Below, piece after piece: positions 9,087-17,613 of a stretch of 64,000 nt of DNA. Position 1 is the first letter of the stretch. Each line of letters starts with the position of its first letter. Below the pieces are notes generated by a model that saw only the letters and a program-made list of their open reading frames with translations, searched no databases and was not told the origin of the DNA. The DNA is from CAZLFQ01 sp044229535 (lineage in GTDB: Bacteria; Pseudomonadota; Alphaproteobacteria; Rickettsiales; Midichloriaceae), in assembly GCA_044229535.1 (NCBI GenBank), contig JBGASU010000001.1:806001-870000 (forward strand), given 5' to 3'. The translations under genes were made by a program, and so were the position numbers.

Positions 9087-9638
9087 ATGAGAAAGCAAAA
9101 TACTGCATCTACTGTTCAGAATGTACTGGATAGCGATATTTGCGTTGGCGTAATAACAGCTGTTCATGGAGTTAAAGGATATGTCAAAATTAGGACATTT
9201 ACCAATAAACCAGCCGATGTAACGGGCTTTAGAAACGTCTTTGACGAAGCAGGAAAAACTTATAAAGTTAGCGTTGTATTCCCTAAAAAAGACTATCTAA
9301 TTGCATCTATTGATGGCGTCATTGGTAGAAACGCAGCTGAGACTTTGCGCAACACAAAATTATACATAAAGAGATCAGAGCTTCCTGAGACTGGTGATGG
9401 CGAGTTCTACCATGCAGACTTAGTGGGTATGGAAGCTGTAAATCAAGATGGATCTAGGTTTGGTATTGTAAAGAATATAGTAAACTTTGGCGCAGGTGAC
9501 ATATTAGAAATATATGACATCACATCTGAAAAAGTAGTGTTTTATCCTTTTAAAAAGCAGTTCGTGCCTATTATAGACCTATTGCAAAGACAGATAACTT
9601 TAAACCCTCTGGAAGAAGTCATAGCCGCAGATGACTAA
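9087..9638 (+). CDS. rimM: 16S rRNA processing protein RimM
   Basis: A 183-residue ribosome maturation factor that binds S19 in the 30S head. The N-terminal RimM barrel carries GVITAVHGVKGYVKI (20-34), and the C-terminal PRC-barrel contains GEFYHADLVGMEA (about 106-118) and ends near FVPIID, both typical. AAGG precedes the ATG at a normal distance. It overlaps trmD by 8 bases, so translation of the two is likely coupled. Confidence 0.95.
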   Translation: MRKQNTASTVQNVLDSDICVGVITAVHGVKGYVKIRTFTNKPADVTGFRNVFDEAGKTYKVSVVFPKKDYLIASIDGVIGRNAAETLRNTKLYIKRSELPETGDGEFYHADLVGMEAVNQDGSRFGIVKNIVNFGAGDILEIYDITSEKVVFYPFKKQFVPIIDLLQRQITLNPLEEVIAADD

Positions 9639-10350
9639 GCCGTGGCATGTAAACATACTGTCACTTTTCCCAGAGATATTTCCTGGGCCTCTATCCTTAT
9701 CAATAACTGGCAACGCCTTAAAAAAAGGATTGTGGAGTTTGGACTCCAAGCAGATACGCGACTATGCATTTGATAAATATGGCACAGTCGACGACCCACC
9801 TTATGGCGGCGGTAACGGCATGGTAATGCGCGCCGATGTTATAGGCAACGCGATAGATAACTGCTTTGATCTAACAGCACCAATATACTACCTATCCCCG
9901 CGCGGCAAAGTCTTTGATCAAAGCGTGGCTAGAGAGGTAATAAAAAACCCAACTATCAATTTACTATGCGGCCGCTTCGAAGGAGTTGACGAAAGGCTGT
10001 TTCTAGAGTATAAGATAACCCAAATAAGCATAGGTGATTTCGTACTTTCTTCAGGCGACATAGCCGCATTCCCATTCTTAGACGCATGCATTAGACTTTT
10101 GCCTGACGTACTAGAAGACGGTGCAGCACTGCAAGAAGAGAGTTTCGGTGAAGATGCGCGGTACAACAATTTATTGGAATACCCTCATTATACCAGACCT
10201 GCAGAATGGAGGGGACATACAGTTCCTGAAATTTTGACTTCTGGGCATCATGCACAAATAAATAAATGGCGTCTGACAGAAGCCGAAAAATTAACAAAAA
10301 TTGCACGTCCCGACTTATGGGACCAATACAATAAAGGAGAGAAAAAATGA
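9631..10350 (+). CDS. trmD: tRNA (guanine-37-N1)-methyltransferase
   Basis: A 239-residue SPOUT methyltransferase that methylates G37 of tRNAs from S-adenosylmethionine and prevents +1 frameshifting. Hallmarks are DDPPYGGGNGMV (51-62), LSPRGKVFDQ (88-97), LCGRFEGVDER (111-121) and the knot segment SIGDFVLSSGDIAA (132-145), which binds the cofactor. The gene overlaps both rimM (8 bases) and rplS (4 bases). Confidence 0.98.
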   Translation: MTKPWHVNILSLFPEIFPGPLSLSITGNALKKGLWSLDSKQIRDYAFDKYGTVDDPPYGGGNGMVMRADVIGNAIDNCFDLTAPIYYLSPRGKVFDQSVAREVIKNPTINLLCGRFEGVDERLFLEYKITQISIGDFVLSSGDIAAFPFLDACIRLLPDVLEDGAALQEESFGEDARYNNLLEYPHYTRPAEWRGHTVPEILTSGHHAQINKWRLTEAEKLTKIARPDLWDQYNKGEKK

Positions 10351-10745
10351 ATTTACTACAAAAATTCGAAGCAAAACAAATTGCTGGAATTACCGCAGAA
10401 AAAAAATTCCCAGATTTCAAAGCTGGCGACACCGTTAGAGTAATGGTGAAAATCGTCGAGGGCTCTACAGAACGTCTTCAAGCATTCGAAGGACTTGTTA
10501 TCCGCAGAAAAAGTCGCGGCATTGGCTCTACATTTAACGTAAAAAAAACAAGTCACGGAGAAAGCGTTGAAAGAAACTTCCTATTATATTCTCCAAGAGT
10601 TGACAGTATTACAGTAGTAAAACGTGGTAAAGTAAGACGCGCTAGACTGTACTACATGAGAGAACTTGAAGGTAAAGCAGCTCGTATTACAGAAAATACA
10701 GATTATAAAAAAGCAGCTAAAGAAAATTCTACTACCGCTGCATAA
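10347..10745 (+). CDS. rplS: 50S ribosomal protein L19
   Basis: A 132-residue L19 protein at the 30S-50S interface. The conserved core FKAGDTVRVMVKIVEG and RLQAFEGLVIRRKSRG is present, as is the YSPRVDSI motif. The C terminus has a short extra tail beyond RARLYYMREL, as in many alphaproteobacteria. Its ATG overlaps the trmD stop as ATGA. Only 5 bases separate its stop from the convergent gene that follows. Confidence 0.97.
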   Translation: MNLLQKFEAKQIAGITAEKKFPDFKAGDTVRVMVKIVEGSTERLQAFEGLVIRRKSRGIGSTFNVKKTSHGESVERNFLLYSPRVDSITVVKRGKVRRARLYYMRELEGKAARITENTDYKKAAKENSTTAA

Positions 10746-10750
10746 GAATT

Positions 10751-11371
10751 TTATAAAAATCTAATTCTGAAAGGACTCTCTTCTTCATCGTCGGGGGTCT
10801 TTTTATTTTTCACTTTTTTTTCTAAATTTTTCTCCTCAAAATTTTGCGATTCTTCTTTTGTTTCTTCTTCAGGCTCTTCTTCTGATACAATTTGCTCTTG
10901 CTGCGCTGCTAACGCTCTTTTTTCCTCCTCAATTTCGTGGGCTGGCCTGCGCAGGTAGCCAAATTTTCTAATCATCTCCTCTTCATGCTCGCGAACTACC
11001 CTACACTCTTCTTGGTACTCCGCTTCTTCTTGCTCTTCTTTTTCTTTTAAAAAGGCAATGATGTCATGAATCTGTTCCTTATGGCCTTCATAGTAGTATC
11101 TTGCACCTTCAATTATTTCGCGCTTTTCACGCGCAGTGCAATTATCCATTATATTACTTTTCTCTGGTGGCATCTCTTTTTCTTCCATAACTGAAAGCTT
11201 AGTAACAACATTTGAAAATTTCTCTAAGGCTCCAGCAATATCTTTATAATGCTTAGCATTTTTAAATATTGCGTCCTGTGACTGCATGTCTTCAGAAATC
11301 GAACGCATCGCTTTAGTAGTTAACGCTTTCAATTCTTGCGTAAGGCTAGCTGACTGATTTTCCTGTTCCAT
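10751..11371 (-). CDS. Unrecognised acidic coiled-coil protein
   Basis: A 206-residue protein I cannot name. Residues 1-70 are amphipathic helices; the middle (about 95-150) is a strongly charged predicted coiled coil rich in Glu; the last 45 residues alternate acidic and basic runs (EEEPEEETKEES, then KKVKNKK) and end in SPFRIRFL. There is no signal peptide or transmembrane helix. It is transcribed alone, convergent with rplS, with about 140 bases to tilS upstream. The high Glu/Lys content suggests a disordered cytoplasmic protein. Confidence 0.6.
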   Translation of the reverse strand: MEQENQSASLTQELKALTTKAMRSISEDMQSQDAIFKNAKHYKDIAGALEKFSNVVTKLSVMEEKEMPPEKSNIMDNCTAREKREIIEGARYYYEGHKEQIHDIIAFLKEKEEQEEAEYQEECRVVREHEEEMIRKFGYLRRPAHEIEEEKRALAAQQEQIVSEEEPEEETKEESQNFEEKNLEKKVKNKKTPDDEEESPFRIRFL

Positions 11372-11514
11372 AACATCTTCCCTTTATTTCGGCTGAGGAG
11401 TATAACACCAAAGTTCAGAACGCGGAAGTCCTAAGCATAATATTTATTTTAGATGGAGTTAATGGCGTAGTTACCATAAAATTGATACAAGTTTAGCGTA
11501 TAGCAAAAAAAAAT

Positions 11515-12672
11515 TTAGTTAGAAAAAAAACCTAAAATACTACACTCTACAACTTTACCATTTTTAAATATTGCAGGTAACGAATAAACCACTTTTATAT
11601 GTGGCCACGTTTTGGTTTTAATTTTTGCTTTAATTTGCTTCCAACCATCTTCACCTAATGGCCTGATATCTTGCTTAGTATCAGCTAAAACAAAACGATT
11701 ATCCCAGTTATTTGGATCAAAGTTCTCAATCGCTTTTGGCTCTCTGATAAAACAAATCATACCTTTTATATTTTTAATCTCCACTCCTGCCAAAGTCATA
11801 TCCTTTTTATTTAACAATGACTCTAGGCATGTCGATAAGCTACGGAGGCGCGGCTGATGTTTTGATCCATTAAAATATGAGAAGATTTTAACCAACAACT
11901 TCAATGCTATCTCTTCATGTAGCTTTGATAAATCTTCATGCTTGATATCAATGAAACCCAAATCATGAATCCTAACAATTTTTGCAAATTTCTTTCTGAC
12001 TACAGCTTTAATATAATCCGAAGAGCGTTTCGAGTTGTTAGCAAGTAAGTTCAACCTATCAATCCATGTGCTTTTATCTTTTAATGAATTGATCAAATTC
12101 CTGATTTTTACTCTTTCATATTTGGTATCAAAGTTCGATGGATCATCTACCCATTTTATTTTATGTTCTTTTAGATAAGCTTCTATCTCAGGGCGCGTTA
12201 CATCCAAAAGTGGTCTGAAGATGTTGATATTGTTTTTTATGCTTTTTTCTTGCATTGCTACCAAGCCATCGATACCAGTGCCTCTGTATATTCTAAGCAA
12301 AACTGTTTCTGCCTGATCATTTTTAGTGTGCGCGAAGAATAAAGATTTTATTTTGTGTTGCTGACAATAATCAGTGAGTAGCTTATATCTGGCTTTTCTA
12401 GCATGCTCGTGAATATTGCTTTTAGGCTTATCTCCTACCCATTTTAGTATCTGGGCGTTTATCCTCATCTTCTCTAAACGACTTCTAACTAGAGCGGCCT
12501 CTTTAGAAGATTCTTTCCTCAAGCCATGATCTACAATCAGCGCAGTTAAATTTTTATAGCGTTTATGTAAAAGCGCCACCAAGCACATGCTGTCGGCACC
12601 ACCAGAAACTGCAACCGCAATTTTATTGGTAACTTTGGGTAATGACTTAGAGCTGAGGTTTTTTTCGATCAT
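11515..12672 (-). CDS. tilS: tRNA(Ile)-lysidine synthetase
   Basis: A 385-residue PP-loop ATPase that converts C34 of the AUA-reading tRNA-Ile to lysidine. The PP-loop SGGADSM lies at 23-29. The conserved HTKNDQAETVLLRIYRG segment (about 115-131) and RPLLDVTR / WVDDPSN (about 154-180) define the TilS N-terminal domain. The C-terminal region is divergent, as is usual. An inverted repeat, GCCATT / AATGGC, lies directly before the ATG on the mRNA and there is no clear ribosome site, so initiation may be weak or structure-dependent. flgD ends 42 bases upstream on the same strand. Confidence 0.93.
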   Translation of the reverse strand: MIEKNLSSKSLPKVTNKIAVAVSGGADSMCLVALLHKRYKNLTALIVDHGLRKESSKEAALVRSRLEKMRINAQILKWVGDKPKSNIHEHARKARYKLLTDYCQQHKIKSLFFAHTKNDQAETVLLRIYRGTGIDGLVAMQEKSIKNNINIFRPLLDVTRPEIEAYLKEHKIKWVDDPSNFDTKYERVKIRNLINSLKDKSTWIDRLNLLANNSKRSSDYIKAVVRKKFAKIVRIHDLGFIDIKHEDLSKLHEEIALKLLVKIFSYFNGSKHQPRLRSLSTCLESLLNKKDMTLAGVEIKNIKGMICFIREPKAIENFDPNNWDNRFVLADTKQDIRPLGEDGWKQIKAKIKTKTWPHIKVVYSLPAIFKNGKVVECSILGFFSN

Positions 12673-12714
12673 ACGGCCATTTTACCACTAATGGCAAAAG
12701 TTATCAAACTTGTA

Positions 12715-13605
12715 TTACAAACTCTGCTTAATGCCATTTATTAGATCTTGCACGAACCCTTGAACCTGTTCCCCACCCTTAACTTGCTCCACTTGAGGCG
12801 ATGCTTGTGGCATAGCTGCCTGCGTTCCTAATGCCTGTTCTTCAAGCTTATTTAGTTGTTCGCCGATATGCTTAACAACTTCTGGGGTGATAGTTTGTGG
12901 TAAATCTTTAATTTGTGTGAATTTATCAGATGGGATTTTTTGTCCATTCACTTCATACAAGCTCATACCTTTTTCACTGATAACACCTTCTATCCTACCA
13001 TTTCCAAATGTTTTAACTTTCAGAGAATCTTTTTTCTTATCGTCTTTAGCAACTAATTCAACGTTATAACTATACATACCTGTTGGTAAGCTGGGATCCA
13101 TTTTCCAATCAAAGGCATTTAGTCCAGCATTAATGTTTTTATAGTCTGTAAATACTTGCTGCCCCTTGTTATTAAACACCGAAAGAATTGCCCCTTTCAC
13201 TTCACCAGCAGCTTCAAATTTCAATTGAACTGGCTTTGTTTTGTCAGAGACAAGGAATGTATTTCCATCTTCAAAATAGCCAAGCTTACCTATAACGTTA
13301 CCAGAGCTTGAGGTATGAGCGTTCGATAATAATTGATGGATTGAAGTTAGTAATTTATTAGTTTCTAACTGCTGCTCCACACTATTCATGGCCATTACTT
13401 GCTGCGCCATGTTATTAGTATCCATAGGCTGAAAAGGATCTTGATTTTTTAGCTGTGTGGTCAGCATAGATAAAAATTCCATCTTCTGCTTTTTGATCCT
13501 AGTTTCAGCATCTGTAGTTACATATTTGGCGGCGTTTTTATCGTCTTGCTTATCAATCCCAGGTAGGGATGCCATTTTGGTTTGGTCTAAAATTTTTGTA
13601 TCCAT
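12715..13605 (-). CDS. flgD: Flagellar hook-capping/assembly protein FlgD
   Basis: A 296-residue FlgD homologue, the scaffold that caps the growing hook. The N-terminal signature is present: FLSMLTTQLKNQDPFQPMDTNNMAQQVMAMNSVEQ-like (about 44-78; key residues L-x-TQLKNQDP and M-x(2)-EQ). The tudor/Fn-III region (about 105-200) includes a conserved PTGMYSY segment. A Gln/Ala-rich C-terminal extension of about 80 residues goes beyond the typical 220-240 residue length. It lies 9 bases downstream of fliK, matching the common fliK-flgD order. Confidence 0.9.
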   Translation of the reverse strand: MDTKILDQTKMASLPGIDKQDDKNAAKYVTTDAETRIKKQKMEFLSMLTTQLKNQDPFQPMDTNNMAQQVMAMNSVEQQLETNKLLTSIHQLLSNAHTSSSGNVIGKLGYFEDGNTFLVSDKTKPVQLKFEAAGEVKGAILSVFNNKGQQVFTDYKNINAGLNAFDWKMDPSLPTGMYSYNVELVAKDDKKKDSLKVKTFGNGRIEGVISEKGMSLYEVNGQKIPSDKFTQIKDLPQTITPEVVKHIGEQLNKLEEQALGTQAAMPQASPQVEQVKGGEQVQGFVQDLINGIKQSL

Positions 13606-13614
13606 ATTAAACCT

Positions 13615-14997
13615 CTAAGCTTTTATATCTAAACGATTTAGATCTGAGTAATATAAACTTGCTACTCGAATGTTTTCATGTTCAAGATTTGATTCATCAA
13701 ACTCTTTTTCCTGCCTGTTCCAAGCATACTGCTGTTGATTATTTTGGTTGCTATTACCATGACGTAAGCCAAAATTCAGTGATGTAGAATCTTGATTCAA
13801 ACCTTTGTCAGTTAGTATTGATCGAATTTGGTCAGAAGATTTAGATAGCAAAGCGTATGTTTCTAATTTATCAGCTAGAATAAATACCTTAGTTTCGCCT
13901 TTAGGAGATATATCCATTTTTATATCGATTTTTCCTAGATCAACTGGGTCAAGCTGAACAGTAATTGTTTGACTTTTTGTTTCCAGATTATTCAGAACTT
14001 TTACAACTTGATGTGAAATATTTTGACTTCTGTTTTCAACAGGAATTCCTTTTTCTTGATAGTGAGAAATTCTGTGCATAGGCAGTGGATCTTTTGTTCT
14101 TTCGGTCATAACGAATTGATCATCTGCTTTATTGCTGAGTCTTGCGATAAATTTTTCTTCAGAAAGTTCCGAAGCATATTCTGCGTCAAGCTCTGATAAA
14201 AAGTTTCCAGACTGGATTATTTCAATATCCCTAGAATTTACTGGCAAAGATGTTTTAATCACTAGCTTTGAAACATTCTGATCATTTGAGTTTTTTGATG
14301 TATTCTCCTTATTCAGATTATCTAGTTTTGGAGCTTTATTTACAACTGGATGATTGTTGCTTACGGGTATGACCACATTATTTACAGCGATCGCCTGATT
14401 ATTTAGAACTACTGGCTCAACCTTTTCAGTTTTTATTTCTTTTTGTATTTCAGGAGCGTTTTGCTGAGCCGTTGCCAACACTAATGGCTCAGGGCTGATA
14501 GCAGATCGTTGCTCTTCTTCGATTTCGAAGTTTCTAACCGCTTCTAAAACTTCAATAGGCAATTCAGTAGTTTTACGCTCTGCAACTTCTAATTTCAAGG
14601 GCTGCTCTACTTCATTCAAAGCATTTTGCAGAGTGATCTTAGGTTGTATTTCCTGAACAATAGAAGGATGAATTTGAGCTAGTTGTGGAGAAGAAACATC
14701 GGTTTCGCGATTGATTTGTGAAGAAGAAGATACGGCGCTTTCAGGCTCAACTGTTATAGATTCAGCCAAATCTTCAAGCGATGTTTGAGAAACTTTTTGC
14801 GGTGTGATTTGTGAAGGTGATTCAACCGATTGTTCATTCTCCAAACTAGCATTTGCAAGCACATTTTCAAAACTAACTTCTGGGTTGGACTCGTTTTCTC
14901 CAACGGTCATTCCCTGCAAATTTAACAAAGCACCAAGGGGTGTTGCTAAGTTAATACTTGCACTTGGAATAGACTGTGGATTGGTCCCAAGATTCAT
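13615..14997 (-). CDS. fliK: Flagellar hook-length control protein FliK
   Basis: A 460-residue protein with the FliK layout: a long low-complexity, Ser/Gln/Glu-rich N-terminal ruler region (about 1-310) and a compact C-terminal Flg_hook domain. That domain contains the LDPVDLGKIDIKMDI motif (about 345-360; family pattern LxPxxLGxVxV) and a second half LSKSSDQIRSILTDKGL. FliK measures the hook and switches export to filament substrates. It is first in the fliK-flgD(-tilS) minus-strand group. The N-terminal region is only recognisable by composition. Confidence 0.85.
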   Translation of the reverse strand: MNLGTNPQSIPSASINLATPLGALLNLQGMTVGENESNPEVSFENVLANASLENEQSVESPSQITPQKVSQTSLEDLAESITVEPESAVSSSSQINRETDVSSPQLAQIHPSIVQEIQPKITLQNALNEVEQPLKLEVAERKTTELPIEVLEAVRNFEIEEEQRSAISPEPLVLATAQQNAPEIQKEIKTEKVEPVVLNNQAIAVNNVVIPVSNNHPVVNKAPKLDNLNKENTSKNSNDQNVSKLVIKTSLPVNSRDIEIIQSGNFLSELDAEYASELSEEKFIARLSNKADDQFVMTERTKDPLPMHRISHYQEKGIPVENRSQNISHQVVKVLNNLETKSQTITVQLDPVDLGKIDIKMDISPKGETKVFILADKLETYALLSKSSDQIRSILTDKGLNQDSTSLNFGLRHGNSNQNNQQQYAWNRQEKEFDESNLEHENIRVASLYYSDLNRLDIKA

Positions 14998-15145
14998 AAG
15001 TAAATTTTAAAAATTAATGATGCATATAGTCAATATGCAAGAACCGTACCAAAATCCAAAACCACCGAAAAAAATATTGGTGGATTTAAAAGTTTTTATC
15101 TCATAGTTTCTTTGAGAAATAATTTTATAAACAAATAGGTTGGTT

Positions 15146-15826
15146 ATGGATGAGCCGATAGTAGTTGTAAAAGGCCCAAAAAGAGGGGATAGCTTTCTAA
15201 CTAAATACACTATGAATATAGTGGGGTTTAGTAGTTTCGTTGCAACTAGCATACTTTGCTCTCAAAAACTTGATGCAGATAGTCCAGCGGGGCAAGGATT
15301 GTGGATCACAGGACTTACGGCAACCTTGATTACATCTATTTTAACGATGCTTTCATCAACATGCTTATGCAGCCCCTCGCACGAAAGAAGAGCCGAAGAA
15401 GCTCAAATGACATGGGGGCAATACGTTCCACATGTTGCAAAAAGCATGTTGAACCCTTGCACTGACAATAGGCGTTTTTATGCGCTTGGCACCCTTATTT
15501 CTGCTTGCTTTGCTTTCCCTGGAGAAATATTAAGTTTAAAAAATTTCAGCCCTACAGCTCTAGATGTGTTAGAGCCAATATACTATCTCTCACAATTTGC
15601 AGCACTTGCAGTGCCAGTTAAAACTGAAGATGCATACTTTGCATGGGGGTGGATAAAAAGTATTAGGTCAGCCACCTATCTTATCATTGCAACTAACAAA
15701 CCTGAAACATTAGCACCAATTATTGCGGCTGATTCAATACAATTAATAGTAGGTTTATTTGCTGGGATTTCAGGCTTATATACAAAATATCAAAATAGAA
15801 ATTCAGAAAATAATTTAGGAGTGTAA
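15146..15826 (+). CDS. Multi-pass membrane protein, paralogue family copy A1
   Basis: I do not recognise this 226-residue protein. It has about six hydrophobic segments (near 25-43, 52-72, 112-130, 138-155, 165-185 and 195-215). A cytosolic-type loop has a CLC motif, then MTWGQYVPHVAKSML and RRFYALG. A second signature, ALAVPVKTEDAYFAWG (about 150-165), is shared with all four membrane proteins in this block. The ATG at 15146 is preferred over a TTG 6 bases earlier. It is the first gene of a plus-strand run divergent from fliK, and its end contains the GGAG ribosome site of the next gene, 3 bases on. Function unknown. Confidence 0.7.
   Translation: MDEPIVVVKGPKRGDSFLTKYTMNIVGFSSFVATSILCSQKLDADSPAGQGLWITGLTATLITSILTMLSSTCLCSPSHERRAEEAQMTWGQYVPHVAKSMLNPCTDNRRFYALGTLISACFAFPGEILSLKNFSPTALDVLEPIYYLSQFAALAVPVKTEDAYFAWGWIKSIRSATYLIIATNKPETLAPIIAADSIQLIVGLFAGISGLYTKYQNRNSENNLGV
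15405..15458 (+). repeat. 54-bp coding repeat, copy 1 (in A1)
   Basis: This segment matches 16862-16915 at 52 of 54 bases, while the surrounding coding sequences have diverged much more. It encodes the MTWGQY(V/I)PHVAKSMLNP core of the A-type membrane proteins. Confidence 0.85.
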
Positions 15827-15829
15827 TTT

Positions 15830-16585
15830 ATGAAGTCACCAGAATATCAAGATCCAGAAAGCGGAGAGTTAGAATCTCTCATTGCTCAACAAAGAAGAAA
15901 TAGAATTTTTGAGTTTTTGCATAAGAATATCCTGCCAATTCAAGCAGCTTTATGGAGCGTTGTTTATATAGCTTCAGAGGTTCAATATAGAAAAGAACTT
16001 AGCGAAAAATCAGTAGGCGCAGAGATCCACTTGGCAGCATCGGCTTTAGGTACAATCGGTGCGCTTTGGGTGATTGGTTATTCTTTTTTAACTCGTAATA
16101 CTCCACCCCAAGAAGATCTGAAATACTCAAATGGCGGCCAGTACTTAGGTGATGTACTAAAGCGGATGATAACACCGCCACTACCATGTTTTCAGAATGT
16201 TGATTTGCGCCGTTTCTTTACTGCGAGTTACACGCTCACAAACATACTTGCAGTAACTGCATATAGTATGTTGGGTAAAGACATTAGTGCATGGGATCTT
16301 GCCTACCCAAGTTGTATTTTTTCGCTTGCAACCACTGCGCTTGCTGGCATTCCAAAAAAAGAAACAGCCTATATCGCGTTCGGATTAATTGTAGGAATTC
16401 CACAAACATACCCATTAATAGAAAGACTGATAAGCCCAGAAGGTTATATAGGGTTTTTGATTACGGATATTGCAATGGTTACAAGCTGTGCTTTGGCGGT
16501 TGGTGTAAGTATTGCATCGCATGCCGAAGCTGTAAGGAATGCTGAAGGAATTTGCGCCAAAACAAAGGCGATTTTTTTAGGTTAG
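15830..16585 (+). CDS. Multi-pass membrane protein, paralogue family copy B1
   Basis: A 251-residue protein of unknown function, distantly homologous to its neighbour A1. It has a polar N terminus (1-35) followed by about six hydrophobic segments. The central loop DVLKRMITPPLPCFQNVDLRRF (about 103-124; key residues K-x-M, CFQN, D-x-RRF) corresponds to the A-type VAKSMLNP...RRF loop. The distal signature ALAGIPKKETAYIAFG aligns position for position with that of A2. No enzyme motif is visible. It starts 3 bases after A1, so the two are almost certainly co-translated. The next gene (A2) has a GAGG site 26 bases further on. Confidence 0.7.
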   Translation: MKSPEYQDPESGELESLIAQQRRNRIFEFLHKNILPIQAALWSVVYIASEVQYRKELSEKSVGAEIHLAASALGTIGALWVIGYSFLTRNTPPQEDLKYSNGGQYLGDVLKRMITPPLPCFQNVDLRRFFTASYTLTNILAVTAYSMLGKDISAWDLAYPSCIFSLATTALAGIPKKETAYIAFGLIVGIPQTYPLIERLISPEGYIGFLITDIAMVTSCALAVGVSIASHAEAVRNAEGICAKTKAIFLG

Positions 16586-16611
16586 TTTAACAATATAATT
16601 GAGGTAAAATT

Positions 16612-17280
16612 ATGAAAGATCCTTTAGTAACAAAAGAAACTGATAATAGCTTCTTTGCAAAATATACTATGGCTATAATAGGTCTGGGCTCTGCAGCAGC
16701 GTATAGCGTATTTTACTTCCAAAAATTTGATTCTAACAATCTTACGGGACGAGGTCTTTGGGATGGAGGAATTTCAGTAGGACTAATCACATCGGCAATT
16801 ACAATGCTAACTTCAAGCTGTTTGTGTAGACTATCTTCTGACAAGAGAGCTGAAGAAGAAAAAATGACATGGGGACAATACATTCCACATGTTGCAAAAA
16901 GCATGTTGAACCCTTCCGCTGATCCGAGACGTTTTTATGCCTTTGGCAATTTTGTTGGCAATTGGTTGCTGCTACCCGCAGAAATATTGAATATGGGCAA
17001 TCTTGTTACAGTGCGTTGTGTAGTAGAGCCGTTATATTATCTAGCACAGTTCACAGCCCTTGCTGGCCCAGTGAAATCCGAGAATTCCTACATTGCTTGG
17101 GGTGCTATAAAAGGTATTTTTCAAGGAATTTCTCTCTTTGTTTCCCTTAAAGAGCCAGAGAAATTTGCACCAATTATTGCTGCCAATTCAATATTCCTAG
17201 CTACAAGCTTGTGTTCTATAGGGTCTGGTGTAGGTATAAAGTTCGCTGAAAGAAACGCACCAGTTTCTGTGGGGGTGTAG
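16612..17280 (+). CDS. Multi-pass membrane protein, paralogue family copy A2
   Basis: A 222-residue protein clearly paralogous to A1: the same KYTM start region, the same CLC then MTWGQYIPHVAKSML loop (about 70-100), RRFYAFG, EPLYYLAQF and ALAGPVKSENSYIAWG (about 144-159), and the same SVGV-like C-terminal end. About six hydrophobic segments are predicted. A GAGG ribosome site precedes the ATG. Between A2 and the B-type gene that would be expected next lies the AbrB-Doc module. Its function is unknown; the loop with paired Cys and the conserved Arg-Arg-Phe may face the cytoplasm. Confidence 0.7.
   Translation: MKDPLVTKETDNSFFAKYTMAIIGLGSAAAYSVFYFQKFDSNNLTGRGLWDGGISVGLITSAITMLTSSCLCRLSSDKRAEEEKMTWGQYIPHVAKSMLNPSADPRRFYAFGNFVGNWLLLPAEILNMGNLVTVRCVVEPLYYLAQFTALAGPVKSENSYIAWGAIKGIFQGISLFVSLKEPEKFAPIIAANSIFLATSLCSIGSGVGIKFAERNAPVSVGV
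16862..16915 (+). repeat. 54-bp coding repeat, copy 2 (in A2)
   Basis: Second copy of the 54-base near-identical segment (two mismatches to 15405-15458), located at the same place in the paralogous gene. Confidence 0.85.
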
Positions 17281-17328
17281 GTGTATGACTGTGGCTATGT
17301 ATTCCTTAAAGTTGTATTCGGACAACAA

Positions 17329-17357
17329 TTGCAAGAAGTTATAACATATGTTATAAT
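17329..17357 (+). promoter_or_regulatory. Promoter of the AbrB-Doc module with overlapping operator
   Basis: TTGCAA (17329-17334), an exact 17-base spacer and a perfect TATAAT (17352-17357) form a strong sigma-70-type promoter. An 18-base perfect palindrome, TTATAACATATGTTATAA (17339-17356), fills the spacer and overlaps the -10 box. The placement fits autorepression by the DNA-binding antitoxin encoded immediately downstream. Confidence 0.75.
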
Positions 17358-17383
17358 AGAGGATAATAGTGGAGGAGATTTAT

Positions 17384-17608
17384 ATGACGCATTTAAAAAT
17401 TACAACAGTTGGAAATTCGCTTGGTGTCATACTGCCAAAAGACATATTGGCCAAGCTTCGAGTATCTAAAAATGATAAGCTATATGCAATAGAAACTCGC
17501 AGTGGAATCGAGTTAACTCCGTATGACCCAGATTTTGCGAATCAGATGGATATGGCTGGAAAGATCATGCATAAAGACCGTGATATCCTTAAAAAACTAT
17601 CTGAATAA
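17384..17608 (+). CDS. AbrB/MazE-type antitoxin
   Basis: A 74-residue protein with a swapped-hairpin AbrB fold signature: KITTVGNSLGVILPKDILAKL (about 5-25; key residues G-N-S-x-G and LPKDIL), then a strand with ETRSGIELTPYD. Such proteins bind palindromic operators and neutralise the partner toxin through the C terminus. The start at 17384 is chosen because GGAGGA lies 8 bases upstream; an in-frame GTG at 17369 would include that site. The doc-type toxin gene follows after 5 bases. The promoter and palindrome upstream suggest autorepression. Confidence 0.85.
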   Translation: MTHLKITTVGNSLGVILPKDILAKLRVSKNDKLYAIETRSGIELTPYDPDFANQMDMAGKIMHKDRDILKKLSE

Positions 17609-17613
17609 TTCTT

